This document shows, one piece after another, positions 42,030 through 51,046 of a stretch of DNA of 64,000 nucleotides (position 1 is its first letter; every line of letters starts with the position of its first letter). Below the pieces are notes generated by a model. That model worked only from the letters and a program-made list of their open reading frames with translations, was not told the DNA's origin and did no database searches. The stretch is taken from the NCBI GenBank assembly GCA_014378465.1, contig JACMNQ010000070.1:39626-103625 (forward strand), in the 5' to 3' direction. The stretch comes from Oligoflexia bacterium. Lineage in GTDB: Bacteria > Bdellovibrionota > UBA1018. The position numbers and the translations under genes are program-made.

Positions 42030-42911
42030 TCAATTCTGGGGCTTCGGCAGCAGGCATCCGGCCTTGTTCAAGTCCAGAGTGTTCTTGCTCGTGAGGCAGC
42101 CGTACAACCAGAAAGTCTGCTGGCCGTAAGAAGCTTTCTTGACGACGGTGATCTTGCCCTGTTCGTCGACTTCGCAAGGATTGTTCATCGTGCACTGTGC
42201 GCCGTCTTCATTGCCGGTATTGTTGATTCCGATGACTTCGTGGGTATTCGCATTCACGATCGGGGAGCCGGAGGTTCCACCGATGGTGGCGCAACCTGGC
42301 TGCTGGTAACGGATGGAGTCCACCATGGTCCATTTGTCTTCTTTCAGCTGATAGATGAACTTGTCGATGGAGCAATTGTACATTCTTCTCCAGTAGCCTG
42401 ACGGGATCGCGATCGGTGCGCCTGCCTGAGGGTGCTGAGGAGAAAGCGTCAGGGCCGTCACTTTGAAATTCTTTTCGATCTGGTCGTAGGTTTCCTTCAG
42501 ACGGTAGAGGGTAATGTCGGTCTTTGTCATGGAGGAGAAGATGACCTGATCCGCATTCAGAGTGCCGAGGCTGCCCTGTCCATCCGAAGTGAGGAGCTTG
42601 AAGCGACGGGAAACCGGAGAATTCGTGATCACTTTTCCAGGGCCTGGCATTCCTGCGTCGAGGCAATGACCGTTGGTGAGAACCATGGCCTGGTCAGAAC
42701 CGAGGGAAGTGGTGAAACGAACGACGGAGCCGGAACAATCACTGAGGGCGACAATCGCGGTAAAATCCACGGCGCCGGCGAGAAAATTGTGGCGGTTCGC
42801 TGCAAATTCGGCGGGGCGCTGGCCTTTCTTCGGCATCGGGAATGCGAACGCGCTCTGCGCCGCGAGTGTCAACAGAAGGGCTGGAATGAGAAATTTGCTG
42901 AAAGCGTTCAT
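42030..42911 (-). CDS. Secreted trypsin-like (V8-type) serine protease
   Basis: The 293-residue protein has a signal peptide (1-23) and a complete triad: LTNGHC (His82), KTDITLYRL (Asp132) and GGTSGSPIV (Ser214). Cysteines near 59, 83, 180, 207 and in the C-terminal part suggest disulfides. The spacing matches chymotrypsin-fold V8/trypsin-like endopeptidases. It should act outside the inner membrane. The ribosome site AAGGAG is ideal. It adds to the set of exported hydrolases in this window. Confidence 0.9.
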   Translation of the reverse strand: MNAFSKFLIPALLLTLAAQSAFAFPMPKKGQRPAEFAANRHNFLAGAVDFTAIVALSDCSGSVVRFTTSLGSDQAMVLTNGHCLDAGMPGPGKVITNSPVSRRFKLLTSDGQGSLGTLNADQVIFSSMTKTDITLYRLKETYDQIEKNFKVTALTLSPQHPQAGAPIAIPSGYWRRMYNCSIDKFIYQLKEDKWTMVDSIRYQQPGCATIGGTSGSPIVNANTHEVIGINNTGNEDGAQCTMNNPCEVDEQGKITVVKKASYGQQTFWLYGCLTSKNTLDLNKAGCLLPKPQN

Positions 42912-43163
42912 GAGGAACTCCTTGGTTCACAGGCAATTGCAGGACCGGCAGTCATTTGCGGCTCAGCACAAATGGTGGGCCAAAGATGTCCCAACCGCTA
43001 GGCATGAAGAAGTACAGTCAGCCCTCCGCCTTGTCAAATTGCTGAACCGAGAATAACTGGAGACGCGCAGAGTCAACCCAGAGTGACGCCCTCACTGCAA
43101 ATAAAGCCCGGTAGAGGCTCACCCAGCGCGTTCACGAACCTCACTCTCTTCAGACTTCATTAG

Positions 43164-43391
43164 ACTCCGGGCATCACTCGTGCGATCGGCGCGCTCTACC
43201 CGACGCCCACGGGCCAATATCAGATGCTCTTCCAAGGGGGCAAAAAAACGATCCTCCCTGAAAATGATCAAAGCACGTGGCCGACGAAATATTCGCTCGA
43301 CTCCTTCGTCCGGTGTATCTTCAGAGTGGAGGTGAAGTTTTCACTTTCAACCGCCGGTGAACCCGTGCTCACAATGGACCTGCCCCGATGA
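43164..43391 (+). pseudogene. Possible gene remnant upstream of purU
   Basis: The stretch 42912-43387 has no convincing complete gene. From 43164 a 75-codon open frame reads like protein (GALYPTPTGQYQMLFQGGKK, then WPTKYSLDSFVRC), ends in a TGA that overlaps the purU ATG, but has no start with a ribosome site. It may be the 3' remnant of a lost gene or a 55-residue leader starting at 43224. I could not name it. Confidence 0.3.
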
Positions 43392-44287
43392 AATCAGAGA
43401 CCACCGCTTCAAATTCCAGACAGACTGCCATCCTGCTCATGAGTTGCCCGGATCAAAAGGGAATCGTCGCGAAAGTTTCCGAGTTTCTTTACCGCCACAA
43501 TGCGAACATCCTGCATGCAGACCAGCATCAGGATGCCGAACTCAAGCTGTTTCTGATGCGAGTGGAATGGGACCTCACGCAGTTTTCGCTCGATGCACGA
43601 AGCTTCGCCGAAAACTTCAAGCCATTGACGGACGAACTTCAGATCCAGTGGAAGCTTGAATTTTCCTCGACCCGACCCCGCGTCGCCATTCTGGCGTCAC
43701 GTCATGATCACTGTCTGAGTGATCTGCTCTACCGTCACCGCAGTGGGGACTTGAATTGCGATATTCCGCTCGTGATCAGCAATCATCCGGAGAATCGGCC
43801 ACTCGCCGATTTTCACGAGATCGCGTACCATGAAGTGCAGATCAATCTGAAGGCCGAAAATCCCGAAACGGAAAAGAAAGCTGCTGAAGCGAAGATTCTG
43901 GAACTCCTGCGCTCGAGTCAGATCGACCTCGTGATCCTTGCCCGGTACATGCAGATCCTCTCGCCTGAGTTCGTGAAGGAATACCACCACCGGATCATCA
44001 ACATTCACCACTCATTTCTTCCGGCCTTTCTCGGTGCAAAACCGTATCACCGTGCCTATGAGCGTGGCGTGAAACTGATCGGAGCAACCAGTCACTACGT
44101 GACCGAAGACCTGGACGACGGTCCGATCATCGAGCAGGACGTCATTCGAATCTCTCACCGGGACAGCGTCCCAGACCTTGTCAAAAAAGGGAAAGACCTG
44201 GAGCGCCTCGTGCTGTCCCGCGCCGTTCAGTGGCATCTCGAACACCGAGTCCTGATCTATCAGAACCGCACGGTCGTTTTCAATTAG
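43388..44287 (+). CDS. purU: Formyltetrahydrofolate deformylase
   Basis: The 299-residue protein has an N-terminal ACT domain (about 13-95; LLMSCPDQKGIVAKVSEFLYRH) and a formyltransferase-fold domain (about 98-299) with INIHHSFLPAFLGAKPYHRAYERG and ATSHYVTEDLDDGPIIEQ, the Asn/His/Asp hydrolytic triad region. PurU hydrolyses 10-formyl-THF to formate and THF, balancing one-carbon pools. The usual length is about 280-300. The 3' end overlaps the convergent DUF1634 gene by four bases at the stop codons. Confidence 0.96.
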   Translation: MKSETTASNSRQTAILLMSCPDQKGIVAKVSEFLYRHNANILHADQHQDAELKLFLMRVEWDLTQFSLDARSFAENFKPLTDELQIQWKLEFSSTRPRVAILASRHDHCLSDLLYRHRSGDLNCDIPLVISNHPENRPLADFHEIAYHEVQINLKAENPETEKKAAEAKILELLRSSQIDLVILARYMQILSPEFVKEYHHRIINIHHSFLPAFLGAKPYHRAYERGVKLIGATSHYVTEDLDDGPIIEQDVIRISHRDSVPDLVKKGKDLERLVLSRAVQWHLEHRVLIYQNRTVVFN

Positions 44288-44706
44288 AGCGCTTTGCCGA
44301 GCAGCAGTCCAGAGATGAGCGCTGCAAAAACAAAGAGCGAAATCGCGATGTAGACGTAATCCCTTTCGAGCACGAAGAGAATGAAAGCCAGGCCCACGCG
44401 GATCATCGGCAGCGAGATCAGCACCAGAAGGCCGAGCGCGATCACCGTTCCCGGGTCCAGAATGCTGAGCCCAAGGGCGAACTGCGGAAAAGTGTGCGGA
44501 ACAGGGGCGGGCTCGGGAGTTCCCTGAGTCAGGATATAACTCAAATCTTCGGGCGCAAAACCCGTGGGATGAGGGACGATCCAGCTCAGGACGAGTCCGA
44601 AGGCGATCAAGGTCGCACTCACCCACACGCCAATTCGCAGCGCGCAGGCGATCGCGGTCTCGGTCCTCATGACCCGGCCTTCACCCATGTGATTCGGTTC
44701 ATTCAT
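44284..44706 (-). CDS. DUF1634 membrane protein
   Basis: The 140-residue product has three hydrophobic helices (about 22-45, 80-105 and 112-138) and the late GVWVSATLIAFGLVLSWIV and RVGLAFILFVLERDYVYI motifs of DUF1634. The family is usually encoded directly after TauE/SafE permeases and may be their partner. Its ATG overlaps the TauE stop (ATGA), so the pair is coupled. A longer reading in the same frame up to 45219 overlaps TauE and is not credible. Confidence 0.88.
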   Translation of the reverse strand: MNEPNHMGEGRVMRTETAIACALRIGVWVSATLIAFGLVLSWIVPHPTGFAPEDLSYILTQGTPEPAPVPHTFPQFALGLSILDPGTVIALGLLVLISLPMIRVGLAFILFVLERDYVYIAISLFVFAALISGLLLGKAL

Positions 44707-45587
44707 CTTCCCATCTCCATCTCGATTCCGAAAGCTCTGAGCGCCATCTCCAGGGATACCAGAAGCAGCACGACGATGAAGAGGGAGCGGATGCGTTTGT
44801 TTCTGAGCCTCATCATGATCTTTGCGCCGAGGTAGGAACCGAGCAACACTCCGAGTGCCACGGGCGCCGCGAGAAAGGGCACGATGTTGCCACGCATGTA
44901 ACTCGGGCCCGCACTCGCCGCCGCAGTCACACCGATCATGAAGTTCGATGTCGCCGAAGACACTTTGATCGGCAGGCTCATGGCCGTGTCCATGGCCGGA
45001 ACCTTGAGCGCACCGCTGCCCACCCCCAGAAGTCCCGAAATCACGCCGGCTCCGATCATGAGCACAAAGCCCAGCGGAACATTCGTGACCCCGTAGGAAA
45101 CTTCCTTCTTGAGCTGAAAATCCGGATAGCTCGAATTCAATCTGAGCTTCTCTGCCCACGAGCCTTTCTCCGCGACGGCAAGTCTCAGACCTTTGGGCTT
45201 CTTCCGGTACATCAACCACGCTGAGACGATCAGCATCGCGGCAAAGAGTCCGTAGAGGTGCGAAGGATCAATTCGGGTGGAAATGGACGCCCCGAAAAGC
45301 GCACCGATCACGGTCGCCACTTCGAGCACCATCGCCACACGAATATTGGTGATCCGGTCGCGCACATAGGTCGCAGCCGCACCCGACGAAGTCGCGATCA
45401 CCGAAACGATGCTCGCACCGATCGCATACCGAATGTGAATCCCGAAGATCAGAGTCAGAGCGGGCACGATGATCACGCCCCCGCCCAGCCCGAGAATCGC
45501 GCCGAAGACTCCGGCGCTGACCGAAATGAGAAGCAAAATCAGTTCAAAAAGCTTCGGCGATGCAAGGAGAGCATGTCCGAGACTCAT
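44703..45587 (-). CDS. TauE/SafE family (DUF81) anion permease
   Basis: The 294-residue protein has about eight to nine membrane helices and the two repeated family motifs: FGAILGLGGGVIIVPALTLIFG near the N-terminus and ISGLLGVGSGALKVPAMD in the second half. The family exports sulfite, sulfoacetate or other organosulfur anions; the substrate here cannot be told. Start ATG overlaps the lgt stop (ATGA), so it belongs to an lgt-TauE-DUF1634 run. Confidence 0.9.
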   Translation of the reverse strand: MSLGHALLASPKLFELILLLISVSAGVFGAILGLGGGVIIVPALTLIFGIHIRYAIGASIVSVIATSSGAAATYVRDRITNIRVAMVLEVATVIGALFGASISTRIDPSHLYGLFAAMLIVSAWLMYRKKPKGLRLAVAEKGSWAEKLRLNSSYPDFQLKKEVSYGVTNVPLGFVLMIGAGVISGLLGVGSGALKVPAMDTAMSLPIKVSSATSNFMIGVTAAASAGPSYMRGNIVPFLAAPVALGVLLGSYLGAKIMMRLRNKRIRSLFIVVLLLVSLEMALRAFGIEMEMGR

Positions 45588-46393
45588 TTCGCCCGTTTAA
45601 CGGACAGCGGAAACTCCGGCAACAGTTCGGACTTCCGGCCACGGACGACCAGAATCACTCCCAGAGTCACGAGCGGGATGCTCAGGATCTGCCCCATATT
45701 GATCGGCAGGCCGGCTTCGAAACCGACCTGGTTTTCCTTGAAGAACTCGAGAAGAAAACGGAACCCGAAAATCAGAATCAGAAAGTAGCCCAGGAGAAGT
45801 CCGGCATGCCTGCGGGCTTCAGTCTTCCAGTACAAGGACCGAAGGATCAGAAAACTCGCCAGATAGGCAAAGGATTCATAAAGCTGCGCCGGGTGGCGTG
45901 GAATCTGATCGACACGGTTGAAAACGAATGCCCAGGGCGCGTGACTCTCCTTTCCGAGGATCTCCGAGTTGAAGAGGTTTCCGAGACGAATCAGGATTCC
46001 CGCGAACGCGACGGGAACCGTCATTCGGTCCAGCAGGCTCAGGTAGGACAGCTCCCGGTGCTTCCTCGCGAAGACGTAAAGCATCGTGAGGATGCCGATG
46101 AAAGCGCCATGACTCGCGAGCCCGCCTTCCCAGAACTGCAGGATTCGCAGGGGATCATGCAGGTAGATCTCGGGCTCATAGAAAAGGCAGTGGCCGAGCC
46201 GAGCCCCCAGCACCGTTCCGACCATCATGTAACCCAGTAGCGAGTCAAGATGAGTCAGTGAAATCTTTTCCCGAACGAAGAAGCGCCTGACGATTTCCCG
46301 CCCGGAAAGAAAGGCGATCGAAAAGAAGAGTCCGTACCAGCGGACGTGAAGAAACCCGGTGGAGATGAGTTCAGGGCTGACGTTCCAGTTCAT
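45584..46393 (-). CDS. lgt: Prolipoprotein diacylglyceryl transferase
   Basis: The 269-residue polytopic protein shows VRWYGLFFSIAF, the FWEGGLASHGAFIGI motif with the catalytic histidine, RLGNLFNSEILG (Lgt signature with the essential arginine) and RHPAQLYES. It transfers diacylglyceryl from phosphatidylglycerol to the lipobox cysteine of exported prolipoproteins, so it would process the many lipoproteins encoded here. It lies 62 bases after macB on the same strand and is coupled to the TauE gene. Confidence 0.96.
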   Translation of the reverse strand: MNWNVSPELISTGFLHVRWYGLFFSIAFLSGREIVRRFFVREKISLTHLDSLLGYMMVGTVLGARLGHCLFYEPEIYLHDPLRILQFWEGGLASHGAFIGILTMLYVFARKHRELSYLSLLDRMTVPVAFAGILIRLGNLFNSEILGKESHAPWAFVFNRVDQIPRHPAQLYESFAYLASFLILRSLYWKTEARRHAGLLLGYFLILIFGFRFLLEFFKENQVGFEAGLPINMGQILSIPLVTLGVILVVRGRKSELLPEFPLSVKRAK

Positions 46394-46455
46394 TCCCGGA
46401 GTCTAGTTCCATTGGTCATTGAAATCAATTGTCATGCAGTTGCGAGCGTACACTT

Positions 46456-48423
46456 TCACTCATACCGGAGCGCATCAATCGGCGCGAGCAGCGAAGCTTT
46501 GCGAGCCGGGTAGATGCCGAAAATCACGCCGATCGAACCGGAAAAGAAGAAGGCAAGCAGCACCGAAGAAAGCGTGATCGAAGTGGCCCAACCCACGATG
46601 GTCGACAGGACCACGGTGATCAGCCACGCCAGGACGACTCCGAGGGAGCCCCCGACGAGACTCACGACCACGGACTCCACCAGGAACTGCGAGAGGATGT
46701 CAGATCTTCTTGCCCCCACGGCCTTTCGAAGTCCGATCTCCCGCGTTCTTTCGGTCACCGAGACGAGCATGATGTTCATGATCCCGATGCCTCCGACCAG
46801 CAGCGAGATCGCGGCGATCGCTGACAGCAGCAGAGTCATCACTTTGGTACTGTTCGCCAGCGCCGCCTGGATGTCCGCCATGTTGCGAATCTGAAAAGCG
46901 TCCTGACGCTGGGACAGCGGCACCTTGTGACGAGAGTACATCGCATCCAGAGTCAGGTCCTGCACCGATTCGGTCTGGGACGGATCGGAGACTTCAACTT
47001 CGATCGTGTCGACGTAGTCCTTGCCGAGGAGGCGGTGCATGGCCGTGTTGAGCGGCACGACGACCGTATCATCCCGGTCCCCGAAAGCGCTGGCCCCTTT
47101 CTCTGGCAGAATTCCGATCACCTGAAAGCTGACTCTGTTGATCTTGAGGTACTCGCCGATCGGACTCCTGCTTTCGCCGAAGAGTTCACGGACGAGAGTT
47201 GCACCGATGACGGCCACGCGAGCCCGCTTCTGATTTTCCTCGAGGGTGAAGAAGCGTCCCACGGGGGGTGCCATATCGTGAATTCGCGCCCAGTCGGGAA
47301 CGACTCCATTCACCGATGTGTTCCAGTTCTTGTTCAGAAAAGTGACTTGAGCACGGCCGTTGACGGTCGGCGCCGTCGCTTTGACTGAGGGAATTTGGTC
47401 CTGCAATGAACTTGCGTCTTCGATCGTGAGTCGGGTACCGGCGCCCGCTTCGCCTTTCGCTCCACCGGAGGTTCGGAGGGCTCCAGGCCTGAGGATGAGG
47501 AGGTTGGAACCGAGAGACGACAACTGATCTTCGATCGCTTTCTGGGCCCCCCTTCCCAGCGCCAGCATCGCGACCACGGCCGCGACCCCGATCAGAATGC
47601 CGAGCATTGACAGTCCCGTGCGGACTTTGTTGGCGGCAAGAGTCTTGATGCCCTGGTAAAAATGCTGGCCGATATTCCTGAGACCCGTCACCCAGGCCGA
47701 TGCTTCGCTCAAGGGTGTTCCATCGGGGGCTGCGAGCACAGAAACTTTCAGCGGCTGCAGGCGCTCGTCGGACTGGATCACGCCATCGCGCATGCGGATC
47801 AGACGTTTGGCCTGACGACCGATGTCCTCCTCATGAGTGACGATCACGATCGTGATGCCTGAAGCGTTGAGCTCCGAGAGCGCGGTCATGATCTCCTTTT
47901 CGCTCGTCGAATCCAGATTGCCCGTCGGCTCATCGGCGAAGATCATGAGCGGCCGATTGATCAGCGCGCGCGCGATCGCCACGCGCTGCTGCTGACCGCC
48001 GGACATTTCGTTCGGGCGATGCTCCAGTCGTGTGCCCAGTCCCACGCGCTCCAGCAGAACTTTCGCCCGCTCCAGATCCATCTTCTGTTCCGAATACAGA
48101 AGAGGCAGTGAAACATTCTCAAGTGCGGACATGCGGGGGAGAAGATTGAATTGCTGAAAGATGAAACTGATCACTTCGCGCCTGAAAACGGCCAGTTCGT
48201 CTTCCGTCAGGTGGGCCACTTCCCTGCCGTTGAGCCGGTAGGAGCCCTCGTCAGGAACATCCAGAAGTCCCATGACATGCATCAAGGTGGATTTTCCAGA
48301 GCCGGATGGCCCCATGATCGCGACGAAGTCGCCGTCCTCGAGGGTGAGCGAGACTCCTTTCAGAGCGGAAATGAGCGTGTCGCCCATCTGATACTTTTTG
48401 TGAATGCCCTGAAGTTCGAGCAA
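46456..48423 (-). CDS. macB: MacB-type ABC transporter (ATPase-permease fusion)
   Basis: The 655-residue protein has an N-terminal ATPase (1-225) with Walker [10 protein letters not shown], signature MSGGQQQR and Walker [12 protein letters not shown], a linker, a first helix (about 270-290), a periplasmic domain and three C-terminal helices with [14 protein letters not shown], the FtsX/MacB permease motif. It drives transfer of substrates through MacA and TolC by mechanotransmission. It starts three bases after macA. Substrates range from macrolides to lipoproteins and peptides and cannot be assigned. Confidence 0.94.
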   Translation of the reverse strand: MLELQGIHKKYQMGDTLISALKGVSLTLEDGDFVAIMGPSGSGKSTLMHVMGLLDVPDEGSYRLNGREVAHLTEDELAVFRREVISFIFQQFNLLPRMSALENVSLPLLYSEQKMDLERAKVLLERVGLGTRLEHRPNEMSGGQQQRVAIARALINRPLMIFADEPTGNLDSTSEKEIMTALSELNASGITIVIVTHEEDIGRQAKRLIRMRDGVIQSDERLQPLKVSVLAAPDGTPLSEASAWVTGLRNIGQHFYQGIKTLAANKVRTGLSMLGILIGVAAVVAMLALGRGAQKAIEDQLSSLGSNLLILRPGALRTSGGAKGEAGAGTRLTIEDASSLQDQIPSVKATAPTVNGRAQVTFLNKNWNTSVNGVVPDWARIHDMAPPVGRFFTLEENQKRARVAVIGATLVRELFGESRSPIGEYLKINRVSFQVIGILPEKGASAFGDRDDTVVVPLNTAMHRLLGKDYVDTIEVEVSDPSQTESVQDLTLDAMYSRHKVPLSQRQDAFQIRNMADIQAALANSTKVMTLLLSAIAAISLLVGGIGIMNIMLVSVTERTREIGLRKAVGARRSDILSQFLVESVVVSLVGGSLGVVLAWLITVVLSTIVGWATSITLSSVLLAFFFSGSIGVIFGIYPARKASLLAPIDALRYE

Positions 48424-48426
48424 AGT

Positions 48427-49506
48427 TCAGTGCCCTCCGCCGCTGGATCCTGAACCGCCGCGACCTGCGCCGCCCCCTGACGATCCCTTGCGCGGAGGTC
48501 CGCCCATCGGCCCGAAAGGGTTGCTGCCTGCGTCCGCCCGCTTCGTTGAATTCCTGATTTCTGCCGCGAGCACGACGTCCTGTTCAGAGAGCCCGCTCAG
48601 AATTTCGGTTTTCTTCCCATCGGTCATCCCGACCTGAATCAGTCTTTCTGCGGGCTTCTCGCCCTCTGGAGACTTCAGCTGCACGGAGTACTTGCTTCCC
48701 TGCACTTTCAGCGCGTCATTGGGAACGGTCAGCACTCCTGACTTTGAACTGACGAGAAAAGTCACGTTTGCCGTCATCCCGCTTCGCATGGAGGCGGGCG
48801 TTTGCCCCGGCAGCACGTCCACCGTGTAGGTGGTCACGTTGTTCACGGTCTTCGCGTCATAGGCGATCTGATCGACCACTGCAGAAACCGTCTGATTCGG
48901 GTAAGCATCCAGGATGATCTTCGCACGTTGCCTGAGAGTGATCTGCGCGATATCGGTTTCATCGACCTGGGCTTTGACCGTGAGCCGATCGGACATCGTG
49001 AAAACGGAGTCCGCGCTGGTGAACGTCTGACCCGATTCCACATTCCTGGCGATGAGAGTGCCATTGATGGGAGCCATGATCGGCGTGGGCCGGTAAAGGT
49101 CTTCCCATTTCTTGAGCTCCTCCGGGCCTTTGGCTCCGGCGGAATCCAGCATCGCCGCTCTTTCGGTCGAACTCATCCACGCAAGAATCTGCCCCTTGCG
49201 CACTCGCTGACCTTCCTTGACGAGGACCTGCTCCACGCGCCCCGGGATCGGAGGCTTGATCTCAAGCCGATTTTCCGGGGAAACCACACCCGTACTCAGA
49301 ATCGTGACCTCGAGATCCGACTTCACCACCGGAATTTCACGGTAGCTGATTTCAAGAGACTTCTGCTTCTTCAGTCTAACCAGGACTCCCACACCCAGGA
49401 GCATTGCCAGAACGAGAACGATCAGAATCCATTTCGAAGATTTTTTCATGGAGCTGCGTTGGGAGCCGCTTTGCGATTTGCTGGAGTTGTCGGCATCGGA
49501 AGTCAT
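48427..49506 (-). CDS. macA: MacA-type periplasmic adaptor, short hairpin
   Basis: The 359-residue protein has an N-terminal signal anchor (about 27-45), a split biotinyl-lipoyl domain (RLEIKPPIPGRVEQVLVKEG and MAPINGTLIARNVESGQ), a beta-barrel and a membrane-proximal domain (DALKVQGSKYSVQL). The segment between the lipoyl halves is only about 40 residues, much shorter than the long helical hairpin of E. coli MacA. The tail is Gly/Ser-rich with a final His. Start overlaps the tolC stop (ATGA). A short hairpin may change how it meets TolC. Confidence 0.9.
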   Translation of the reverse strand: MTSDADNSSKSQSGSQRSSMKKSSKWILIVLVLAMLLGVGVLVRLKKQKSLEISYREIPVVKSDLEVTILSTGVVSPENRLEIKPPIPGRVEQVLVKEGQRVRKGQILAWMSSTERAAMLDSAGAKGPEELKKWEDLYRPTPIMAPINGTLIARNVESGQTFTSADSVFTMSDRLTVKAQVDETDIAQITLRQRAKIILDAYPNQTVSAVVDQIAYDAKTVNNVTTYTVDVLPGQTPASMRSGMTANVTFLVSSKSGVLTVPNDALKVQGSKYSVQLKSPEGEKPAERLIQVGMTDGKKTEILSGLSEQDVVLAAEIRNSTKRADAGSNPFGPMGGPPRKGSSGGGAGRGGSGSSGGGH

Positions 49507-50882
49507 TGAAGAACCCCTTTTCCCTGGGCCTGTTCCCAGGCGGCTTCGGCGATCACCCGGTCACGCCGACTCTGCAGCAGACTGCGCTGGCGGGCGATGA
49601 GATCATTCTCAATCAGATCCCATTCCTCAAACGTGATCAGCCCGTTGTTGTAGCGATTGCGTCCGATCTCGGAGCGCAATTTCGCGGCGTCGACGAAACT
49701 CTGATCGACTTTCACTTTCTCGATGGATTCATGAAAGTTCATGTAACTCTGCTTGAGAGTCGTCAACGTCACGCGGTCGACGTTGAGACGCGTGGCAGTT
49801 GCCGCCGCAAGGCTCCTCACCGCCGACTGGGTTCCGTAGTAGTCCCGCCCGCCATTGAAAAGCGGCAGCGACAGATTCAGACCCACTGACCATCGATCAT
49901 TCTGCGGGAACCACGTACGATCCTGCTTGCCCGCACTTCCATTCAGACTGAGCGACGGAAAAAATCCGCTCGCCGCGAGTGACACCCCCGCTTCGGCATT
50001 CTCTTCCTGCGCGACCGATTGCAAGTGCTGAGGAGTCGTGACCGCAACGGCTTTGAAATCGGGATTCTGCGGGGGGGCCACGCTGACTGGAACTTCATCC
50101 TTCACGATCCACTCCGCCTCGTCATCGCGTCCGAGCACGCGCGCGAGCTGAGTTTCCGAAACGGGAATGCTGTTTCTCGCCTGCAAGGCTTCAAACTTCG
50201 CCTGGTTGAGGTATGCCAGAGAAAGCAGCACCGACCCCTTGTTCTCGCGCCCGCTCTGAAAACGAAGTTCCACCAGACGCAGATTCTCTTCCCTGCGATG
50301 GGCGATATCATTCTGCAACTCCACCGACCGTTCAGAAAAGAGCAGGCTGACGTAAGCCACTTTCAAATCGTAACTCACCTTCGCCCGTGTGGTATTCAGG
50401 CTCGCGCCGCTGACTCGCAGAGTGGCCTGCGCCTGGGTCACCTTTGCCAGATCCTGAAGTCCGTTGAAAATATTTTCCGACCCTGAAATCGTCGCCGAGT
50501 AATTGTTCACGGGTTGGCCAACGATTCCGGCCGAATTCACCGTCGCACCCACCCCGTTTCCCCCGGTGACGGTCGCGCCATTTGAATGAGTGAAGCCGAG
50601 ATTCGCTGAAATTTGCGGCAAGTAAGTGCCATATGAGCCTTTGGCGGAAGCCTCCGCCGCGCGGAGCGATTCGTGCGCGGCACGAAGTTCGGAATTGTTC
50701 CTCTGCGCTTCCTCCACGCAGCCATTCCAGGAAAGCACTGGCCCTGAAAGCACTGGGTCCGGCCGCGCACCTGGGGCAACTGAAACGGATGCGGGCGAAC
50801 CAGGTGAGGACGGCGTGGGTTTCGCCATGGCACCTTCAGATACCGACAGAGATTGAAAGAACCAGAGGATCCAGACCAGCAT
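49503..50882 (-). CDS. TolC-family outer membrane efflux protein
   Basis: The 459-residue protein has a short hydrophobic start (signal-like), then two repeats of the OEP fold: CVEEAQRNNSELRAAHESLRAAEASAKGSYGTYLPQIS and the matching VAQEENAEAGVSLAASGFFPSLSLNGS, with helical coils between. It should trimerise into the outer-membrane channel. It is first in the tolC-macA-macB order; E. coli macAB has no linked tolC. The ribosome site AAAGGG precedes the ATG. Confidence 0.92.
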   Translation of the reverse strand: MLVWILWFFQSLSVSEGAMAKPTPSSPGSPASVSVAPGARPDPVLSGPVLSWNGCVEEAQRNNSELRAAHESLRAAEASAKGSYGTYLPQISANLGFTHSNGATVTGGNGVGATVNSAGIVGQPVNNYSATISGSENIFNGLQDLAKVTQAQATLRVSGASLNTTRAKVSYDLKVAYVSLLFSERSVELQNDIAHRREENLRLVELRFQSGRENKGSVLLSLAYLNQAKFEALQARNSIPVSETQLARVLGRDDEAEWIVKDEVPVSVAPPQNPDFKAVAVTTPQHLQSVAQEENAEAGVSLAASGFFPSLSLNGSAGKQDRTWFPQNDRWSVGLNLSLPLFNGGRDYYGTQSAVRSLAAATATRLNVDRVTLTTLKQSYMNFHESIEKVKVDQSFVDAAKLRSEIGRNRYNNGLITFEEWDLIENDLIARQRSLLQSRRDRVIAEAAWEQAQGKGVLQ

Positions 50883-51046
50883 CGTGACACCCTTTCAACG
50901 TCAACATAGCGCCGAACCGCTGGTTCTGACAACACTCCCCCGCATTAATTATTCTTAATTCGAGACAGACTGAATCACCGGGAGCCAACCCGATTCCCGT
51001 CATCACTTGCGCAGGATTAGGGTGCTCATTTGGACTTTTTGAGATA

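Noticed and set aside
44707..45219. Long N-terminal extension of the DUF1634 frame
   Set aside because: It lies inside the TauE/SafE gene in another frame; the ATG at 44706 forms an ATGA junction.
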